This document shows, piece after piece, positions 40,287-45,671 of a stretch of 45,671 nucleotides of DNA (position 1 is the first letter of the stretch; every line of letters starts with the position of its first letter). The stretch spans positions 1 to 45,671 of the forward strand of contig DAOTYH010000023.1 in NCBI GenBank assembly GCA_034435015.1, in the 5' to 3' direction. Position numbers and translations under genes: made by a program. Origin of the DNA: DAOTYH01 sp034435015. Its GTDB lineage: Bacteria; Chloroflexota; Anaerolineae; Aggregatilineales; UBA3940. Under the pieces are notes generated by a model, which did no database searches, was not told where the DNA came from, and saw only the letters and a list, made by a program, of their open reading frames with translations.

Positions 40287-42383
40287 CTATTTTAGCACTA
40301 ACCGCATATCAATAGCGGCGGCGCCCTGTCCCTGTTCAAAGACCATGAGCGGGTTAATATCTAACTCGACAATTTCAGGAAAGTCCTGAACCAGTTGTCC
40401 GATCCGCAACAGCGCTTCGACGACAGCTTCTTTGTCCACCGGCGGAGCGCCGCGCACGCCGTCCAACAGCTTACGGGCGCGGATTTCGTTGAGCATCTCC
40501 CACGCCTCTTCACGTGAGAAGGGGGCTACCCGGAAGGTAGCGTCTTTCAACACCTCGACGTAGATGCCGCCCAGCGCAAACGTCACCAGGGGGCCAAACT
40601 GCGGGTCGCGGTTCATGCCGACCAGCACCTCAAGGCCCTTGGGGGTCATCTCCTGCACCACACAGCCCCATATCCGGGCGCCCGGCACGTAACGGCCCGC
40701 GCGGTAGACGATCAAGTCAAAGGCATCGCGCACATCAGCCGGGCTTTGAAGCCCCACCTTGACGCCGCCCACATCGGTCTTGTGCAGGATATCAGGCGAG
40801 GTGATCTTCAGCACCACCGGGAAACCGATCTCAGCGGCGATGCGGGCCGCCTCATCGGCGTCTTTGGCCAGCTCAGAGCGCGGGATGCGCAGGCCGTAGG
40901 CCTCCAGAATGGCACGTGCCTCGAAATCGCCTACCGTGTTGCGCCCTTCACTGCGCACCTTGTCCAGCACGGCCTTAACGGCGGCAGTGTCCGCGTTCAG
41001 GCGCTCGAAGGCGGGCAAAGGACGTTCCTTGATCCGGCTGTAGGTCACCATCGCATGGAGCGCCGCCACCGCCCGCTCCGGGAAGGGATAGTTCGGCACA
41101 TTGCGCTGAGTCAGAATCTTGACGCCGGCTTCGGTACGCGCCTCGCCCATGAAGCAGGCCAGCACGGGGATGTCGGATCGGTCGGACAGATCGGCCACCG
41201 CCCGCGCCGTCCCCTCGATGTCGGTCATGGCCTGCGGCGTCAGGATGACCAGCATGGCATCTACGTTTGGGTCTTTCGAGACGAGGTCAATCGCATACTG
41301 ATACCGGTCAGCGACGGCGTCTCCCAGCACGTCCACCGGGTTGGCCGCAGAGGCCGCGTCGGGCAGGTAATCCTGTAGTTTCTGGATCGTCTCCTGCTCA
41401 AAACGGGCGACCTTCAGCCCGCACTTCTCGATGGCGTCAGTGGCCAGAATGCCGGGGCCGCCGGCATTGGTGATGATGGCGATCCGGTCGCCTTTGGGCA
41501 GGGGTTGATAGGCGAAGGCCAGCGAGTAGTCAAACATGCCTTCCATCGTCTCAGCCCGCAGGATGCCGGCCTGCTTGAACGCCGCTGTGTAAGCCTGCTC
41601 TGAGCCGGCCAGCGAACCAGTGTGCGAAGACACAGCCCGCGAACCGGCCTGCGTCACGCCCGACTTGACGGCCACGATAGGTTTCTTCCGGCTGACACGG
41701 CGGGCTACCTCGACGAACTTCTGGCCGTCCGGCACGCCCTCAATGTAAGCCATCAGCACGTTAGCGTTGGGGTCGTCGGCCCATTCCTCCAGCAGATCGA
41801 TCTCACTCACGTCAGCCTTGTTGCCGAGGCTGACAAACTTGGCGAAGCCCAGCCGCCCTGCCAACGCCCAGTCGAGCACGGCAGTTCCCAGCGCACCTGA
41901 CTGGGACATGAAGTTCATAGGCCCCTTGGGCGGCGTGCCGGCTGAGAAAGAGGCGTTGAGCGGCGTGTAGGTGTCAATCACGCCCAAGCAGTTGGGGCCG
42001 ATAATGCGCATTCCATACTGCTTGGCGATGGCCAGCACCTCGCGCTCACGCTCCAGCCCTTCATGTCCCGCCTCGCGGAAGCCGGCGGTGATGACCACTG
42101 CCGCCTTGATGCCCTTCTCGCCGCACTCACGGATGGCATCCGGGACGAACTTGTAAGGGATGGTGATCACAACCAGGTCAATCTCGCCCGGCACGGCAGA
42201 GACATTAGGGTACGCCTTGAGGCCCAGTATCTCATCCGCCTTGGGGTTGATCGGGTAAACCGGATGGGCGGCGGCGTAGCCCCCTTCGATCAGGTTGTTA
42301 ACGACCAGATAGCCGAGCTTGCCCGGCTCTCTGGAAGCGCCAATCACGGCGACTGATTGAGGTTCAAAGAAGTTCTTCAGCAT
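40287..42383 (-). CDS. acdA: ADP-forming acetate--CoA ligase, fused alpha-beta subunits
   Basis: Enzyme of 698 residues converting acyl-CoA, ADP and phosphate to an acid, CoA and ATP, or the reverse. A CoA-binding domain (about 8-130), a succinyl-CoA-ligase-like domain with the phosphorylated His254 in VSSHTGSLAGSE, and a C-terminal ATP-grasp domain (about 475-695, with PVVLKITSPDILHKTDVGGV) are present in one chain. The start at 42383 has AGGAG ten bases upstream; longer starts run into the upstream gene. It supports energy conservation from acetate (or branched acid) formation. Acyl preference is not readable. Confidence 0.94.
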   Translation of the reverse strand: MLKNFFEPQSVAVIGASREPGKLGYLVVNNLIEGGYAAAHPVYPINPKADEILGLKAYPNVSAVPGEIDLVVITIPYKFVPDAIRECGEKGIKAAVVITAGFREAGHEGLEREREVLAIAKQYGMRIIGPNCLGVIDTYTPLNASFSAGTPPKGPMNFMSQSGALGTAVLDWALAGRLGFAKFVSLGNKADVSEIDLLEEWADDPNANVLMAYIEGVPDGQKFVEVARRVSRKKPIVAVKSGVTQAGSRAVSSHTGSLAGSEQAYTAAFKQAGILRAETMEGMFDYSLAFAYQPLPKGDRIAIITNAGGPGILATDAIEKCGLKVARFEQETIQKLQDYLPDAASAANPVDVLGDAVADRYQYAIDLVSKDPNVDAMLVILTPQAMTDIEGTARAVADLSDRSDIPVLACFMGEARTEAGVKILTQRNVPNYPFPERAVAALHAMVTYSRIKERPLPAFERLNADTAAVKAVLDKVRSEGRNTVGDFEARAILEAYGLRIPRSELAKDADEAARIAAEIGFPVVLKITSPDILHKTDVGGVKVGLQSPADVRDAFDLIVYRAGRYVPGARIWGCVVQEMTPKGLEVLVGMNRDPQFGPLVTFALGGIYVEVLKDATFRVAPFSREEAWEMLNEIRARKLLDGVRGAPPVDKEAVVEALLRIGQLVQDFPEIVELDINPLMVFEQGQGAAAIDMRLVLK

Positions 42384-42411
42384 AGATACTCTGCTCCTAG
42401 TCATAGGTGGC

Positions 42412-43680
42412 TCACGGGTTTGACAGGTAGGGTACACGAATGATGGCCGGAGCAGCCGACTCCTGCGCAATCAATTCGAGTGGGATGACAATTAACGGCT
42501 GAGTGCCGCCGACTTCAGGCAGTACGTACAACTGCCACTGGCCGCTGGCCGGCAGGGTAGTATAGGCGACCCCGTCGCCCAGCACTTCATAATCAAACAG
42601 GTCTTGACGCTCCGGCCCTGTTTCGCTCTGAGGCCACGGCGGGGGTTGATCGAGCGGCGCCAGCGCCCAGAACTGGGGCGGCAGGCCGGCATCGTCAGTC
42701 GGCAGGGTGACCAGATCGAGGAGCAGACGCTGGCTGTCCGGATGCCAGCGCATCCCGTAGACGGCCTGCCCTGCCGGCGCGGGGATCGTGAAGCTCGTAT
42801 CCAGGCGCAGATCAAACACCCGCACCGCATTAGGAACTGTGCGCTGGCTGGCTGTCCCTCCCTCCTCCCCTTCATGAGTCAGATACGCCAGCAGTGAGCC
42901 GGAGGGGGACAGGGCAGGCATGCTCACCATACTGCCGCCAGTCTGGACAAGCACTCTCCCCTCGCCGGAGGCCGGGTTAACGGCGAAAATGCCCTGCGAG
43001 GTATGATCGGGGGCCGCCGCGTTGAGCAGGAGCGGCCCGCCGGCAGGCCATGCAAACGGTATCAGCGGGTAAACGCCCCCAGCGGCCTCGCGGTTGACCA
43101 GCAGGGTCGGTTGCCCGCCCTCGGACGGCACACTGTCCAGCCGCCAGTCGGCCTCTTCCAGCGAGGCGCCTTTTTGGACCTGCACGCAGGCCAGCGCCGA
43201 GCCGTCATCCGAAAGGAAGATCGCCATGATCCGATAGCCGGGCAGGGGCTGGGCCGCCAGCCGGGCATTCGGCCCGCTCAGATTCCAGACAGCCGCGCCG
43301 TGCTGGCCTGACCCGTCCCACACCAGATAGGCCAGACAGCACCCATTTCGGGCGGCAACCACATCTGAGGCATGCTGGCCCTCGTTGAGCGGCAGGCGCG
43401 CCAGCGTCAACGCACTGCCATCCGGCGAGACGCCCAGCACAGCATCACTGTTCAGTCCCTCGGCCACAACCCAGATGTCAAAGGGAGACAGCGCCGTCTG
43501 CGGGCGGGCGGTGGGGGCAGGGGAGGGTGTCAGCGAAGCGGCAGGAGAAGGAGTATCGAAAGAGGTCAGGTCTCCTAAGGAGGGTGTGCTGTTGACTGAA
43601 GGTGCGCCGCAGGATGCCAGTACTAAGCCTAGACAGGCAGTCAGCATCCAGTAAGGGGGGATAAGGCGCAGGATGACCAT
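42412..43680 (-). CDS. Lipoprotein with TolB-like beta-propeller repeats
   Basis: Exported protein of 422 residues. The signal ends in LVLASC, a good lipobox (Cys24). A Ser/Thr/Pro-rich linker (about 27-63) is followed by repeated beta-propeller strands with GVSPDGSAL, LSDDGSALA, LSPSGSLLAYL and MRWHPDSQRLLLD signatures, as in TolB/WD40-like proteins. Probably a surface-anchored binding protein; partner unknown. It overlaps no neighbour and ends 28 bases before the ADP-forming synthetase start, in the same direction. Confidence 0.85.
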   Translation of the reverse strand: MVILRLIPPYWMLTACLGLVLASCGAPSVNSTPSLGDLTSFDTPSPAASLTPSPAPTARPQTALSPFDIWVVAEGLNSDAVLGVSPDGSALTLARLPLNEGQHASDVVAARNGCCLAYLVWDGSGQHGAAVWNLSGPNARLAAQPLPGYRIMAIFLSDDGSALACVQVQKGASLEEADWRLDSVPSEGGQPTLLVNREAAGGVYPLIPFAWPAGGPLLLNAAAPDHTSQGIFAVNPASGEGRVLVQTGGSMVSMPALSPSGSLLAYLTHEGEEGGTASQRTVPNAVRVFDLRLDTSFTIPAPAGQAVYGMRWHPDSQRLLLDLVTLPTDDAGLPPQFWALAPLDQPPPWPQSETGPERQDLFDYEVLGDGVAYTTLPASGQWQLYVLPEVGGTQPLIVIPLELIAQESAAPAIIRVPYLSNP

Positions 43681-43772
43681 TGATCACTTACATCACATAC
43701 TCCACAGGACGCTGTGGGGCGGACGTTCAACACGGGCCAGACGGACATACAGGCCGGCGGCGTGCGGCACAC

Positions 43773-43800
43773 ATTATAACACGCCGCTCAAGGGGAACAA
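43773..43800 (-). promoter_or_regulatory. Candidate promoter of the propeller lipoprotein gene
   Basis: On the minus strand TTGTTC (43800-43795), a 16-base spacer and TATAAT (43778-43773). The -10 lies in the loop of the inverted repeat GCGGCGTG/CACGCCGC (43757-43787). The rest of the 232-base gap to the next gene is AT-rich without a clear plus-strand promoter. Confidence 0.5.
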
Positions 43801-43912
43801 GAAAAGCTGTTCAAATGTGAAAAATAACACAATACAACCAATCTCGGAACTTAAGCCCCCCTTTTACGTAGATTATGACAGGACAAAAACCTATTGACTG
43901 AGGAGCTTAAAA

Positions 43913-44623
43913 ATGGAGAAACAACCCGAAAACCGCGGGCACAGCCTGAACTGGTTGTGGGGCGGCGCACTGATCATGTTAGGACTGCTGTTTCTGGCCA
44001 ACCAGTTGTTTAACTTTGACCTCACCGCGCTGGTGGTCGCGCTTGGCTTTGCCGGGGCTGGTGTCATCTTTTTGGCGGTTTATCTGGTCAACCAGCAACA
44101 GTGGTGGGCGCTCATCCCCTTCTACATCATGGAGGTCATCGCCGGTCTTATCCTGCTCAGCACCACCAGTCTTGAGGGCGAAATTGTCGCCATGCTGATC
44201 ATGTTTGCAATTGGCCTGCCGTTCCTGTATGTCTATCTGCGCAACCGTGCTCACTGGTGGGCGCTCATCCCGGCTTACATCATGTTTGCTATTGGCATGT
44301 TCGTCTTCCTTGCTTCCGCAGGCCGCATGGATGATAACCTGCTTGTGACGTACATCATGTTCGCCATTGCCCTGCCGTTCATCGTTGTCTTTCTGCGCAA
44401 CCGTGCCAACTGGTGGGCGCTCATCCCCGGCGGGATTATGGCCATGATCGGCCTGGCCTTCATGATGGGGTCGGTGGTGACCTATGTCATCCCGGCTGTC
44501 CTGATCGCGGCGGGTCTCTTCCTGCTGGCGCGGCAGTTCGTGGGCGGCGGCAAGACGACAGCCCCCGACACCCCCCGCACCGGCCCGGAAGCTGACAAGC
44601 CCCAACAGCCGCCTATGGTCTAG
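43913..44623 (+). CDS. Membrane protein with three WWALIP repeats
   Basis: Protein of 236 residues with seven or eight hydrophobic segments and a polar C-terminal tail. The motif WWALIP occurs at 64-69, 115-120 and 167-172, each after a polar loop such as RNRAH and before a new helix, with a period of 51-52 residues. The unit is thus a two-helix repeat. The DNA of the motif, TGGTGGGCGCTCATCCC, is nearly identical in each copy. No family or function is recognised. AGGAG lies seven bases before the ATG. A paralogue starts 172 bases downstream. Confidence 0.85.
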   Translation: MEKQPENRGHSLNWLWGGALIMLGLLFLANQLFNFDLTALVVALGFAGAGVIFLAVYLVNQQQWWALIPFYIMEVIAGLILLSTTSLEGEIVAMLIMFAIGLPFLYVYLRNRAHWWALIPAYIMFAIGMFVFLASAGRMDDNLLVTYIMFAIALPFIVVFLRNRANWWALIPGGIMAMIGLAFMMGSVVTYVIPAVLIAAGLFLLARQFVGGGKTTAPDTPRTGPEADKPQQPPMV

Positions 44624-44640
44624 CGGCCATTCTCCGCCTT

Positions 44641-44688
44641 CGACAGGCTGTGCCTTCAGCCGGTTTTCGCGCGGCGTACAGCCTGTCG
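44641..44688. repeat. Inverted repeat between the two WWALIP genes
   Basis: CGACAGGCTGT (44641-44651) and ACAGCCTGTCG (44678-44688) are perfect 11-bp arms with a 26-base spacer that itself can pair (GCCG/CGGC). No T-run follows. Confidence 0.6.
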
Positions 44689-44794
44689 GTGCGGATACAC
44701 AACAAGCCGCTGATTGCACGAATCACGCCGATCATCACAATAAGAGGAGCATCTTTCGCGTGAGCTTCGAGCAGGCGGAATGGAGGCAGGTTCT

Positions 44795-45671
44795 ATGTCA
44801 GGTGCATCACCAGACGGTGTCCGTTCATTTTTAGCGTGGGTATGGGCCGGGCTGTTGATCTTTGCCGGGTTGATCTTCTTGGGCTTCAACACGGGCCTCA
44901 TCCGCTACGAAGGCCCCCTCCAGCCGCTGATTGCCGCAGGCGTAGCGGCGGTTGCATTGCCCTTTCTGGGCTGGCGGATCGCCCATCCTCAGGCATGGTG
45001 GGCACTGCTCACGGCGTGGATTTTTCTGGCTATGGCCATCCTGCTGATGGTGATCGGCCTCCAGATTCCGCCGCAGTTGATTGCTGTCACCGCGGCGGTT
45101 GAGACGGCTGTGCCTTTTCTGGCCGTGTTTGTCGGCGACCGCCGGAAGTGGTGGGCGCTCATCCCGGCCTACATCCTGCTGGCCGGTGCCGCACTGACAG
45201 CGCTGACCATGCTTCCCGTCAGCCCGCCGATGCTGGCCGCCTTTGCCCTGCTGGCGGCGGCCTTGCCGTTCTGGCTGGTGTTCATTGTCAACCGCAGTCA
45301 CTGGTGGGCGCTCATCCCAGCCGGGGTGCTGAGCCTGTTCGGCGCGGGGATGCTGATCCTGCTCTCGCTGTTTCAGATCAGCAGTAACGCCTTCTTCGTG
45401 ATCCTGAACGCCACGCTGGCGCTGGTGTTTGGAATCCTGTGGATCGCAGTGCGGCGGCTGGATTGGGCGCTGTGGATCGCAATCGGGTTTGCGGGTGCGG
45501 CGGTGCTGTCAATCTGGTTTCCGAGCGGCACAAACTGGGCGCTGATCGCGCTGACGCTGGGCCTGTATATCGTCTATCGGCAGGTGCGCCGCCCTGCCGC
45601 GGCCCAAGTTGCCGCCCCGGCCCCGACGGCTCAGCCGCCTGCCCAGCCGGCTTCGGCGGCCCCGCCCCCGC
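44795..45671 (+). CDS. Second WWALIP-repeat membrane protein, cut by the window edge
   Basis: An open frame from ATG 44795 runs to the end of the window without a stop; 292 residues are visible. GGAGG (44782-44786) is eight bases upstream. Repeat motifs are AWWALLTAW at 67-75, KWWALIPAYI at 118-127 and HWWALIPAGV at 169-178, again 51 residues apart, followed by degenerate LDWAL (222-226) and TNWAL (246-250) copies. About nine or ten membrane segments precede a Pro/Ala-rich tail from residue 266. It is a paralogue of the gene before it. Function unknown. Confidence 0.85.
   Translation, partial: MSGASPDGVRSFLAWVWAGLLIFAGLIFLGFNTGLIRYEGPLQPLIAAGVAAVALPFLGWRIAHPQAWWALLTAWIFLAMAILLMVIGLQIPPQLIAVTAAVETAVPFLAVFVGDRRKWWALIPAYILLAGAALTALTMLPVSPPMLAAFALLAAALPFWLVFIVNRSHWWALIPAGVLSLFGAGMLILLSLFQISSNAFFVILNATLALVFGILWIAVRRLDWALWIAIGFAGAAVLSIWFPSGTNWALIALTLGLYIVYRQVRRPAAAQVAAPAPTAQPPAQPASAAPPP

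Overview
The window looks like a chromosomal stretch from a Chloroflexota bacterium, probably Anaerolineae-like. This is an inference. It rests on high GC content, lipoproteins with Pro/Thr/Ala-rich linkers, an FMN-riboswitch operon of RibXY type (a riboflavin ABC transporter known from Chloroflexus), a SufBCD/SufSU/SufT set with SufR-type regulators, and an ADP-forming acetyl-CoA synthetase. No rRNA, insertion sequence, phage gene or CRISPR array was seen. Genes are dense, on both strands, and mostly housekeeping.

Layout. 1-3.9 kb: tRNA-Glu, an amidase-signature hydrolase and a WD40 lipoprotein. 3.9-8.1 kb: a consensus promoter, an FMN riboswitch with terminator, then permease, MFS transporter, NMT1/THI5-type binding lipoprotein and ATPase; the RNA argues for flavin transport. 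8.2-11.3 kb: tRNA-Val, galE, a GT4 glycosyltransferase and a metallo-beta-lactamase-fold hydrolase with an odd start. 11.4-15.5 kb: a small membrane protein and a three-part biotin-dependent acyl-CoA carboxylase. 15.5-20.8 kb: endonuclease III, a Tat-exported L,D-transpeptidase, a response regulator with a soluble GAF histidine kinase, and a beta-helix lipoprotein.

20.8-33.1 kb is an iron-sulfur biogenesis island: SufR-like regulator 1, an IscA-type carrier, a B12-binding-type radical SAM enzyme with a 68-residue partner ORF, sufCBD, SufR-like regulator 2 with sufT, then (after a methyltransferase, yajC and a TrkA-N protein) a Rieske ferredoxin, sufU and sufS. sufCBD and sufR2-sufT diverge from a strikingly symmetric control region in which each arm of an 11-bp inverted repeat carries one -35 box.

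33.2-38.0 kb: a GT-C type membrane protein, a membrane-anchored DsbA-like oxidoreductase, and, divergently, a 77-residue protein plus an ArsR-type regulator with a large N-terminal domain. 38.1-45.7 kb: tRNA-Gly, a CAT-anticodon tRNA, a HAD phosphatase, a stand-alone DRTGG protein beside an ADP-forming acyl-CoA synthetase, a propeller lipoprotein, and two adjacent membrane proteins built from a repeated WWALIP unit. The second runs off the right edge.
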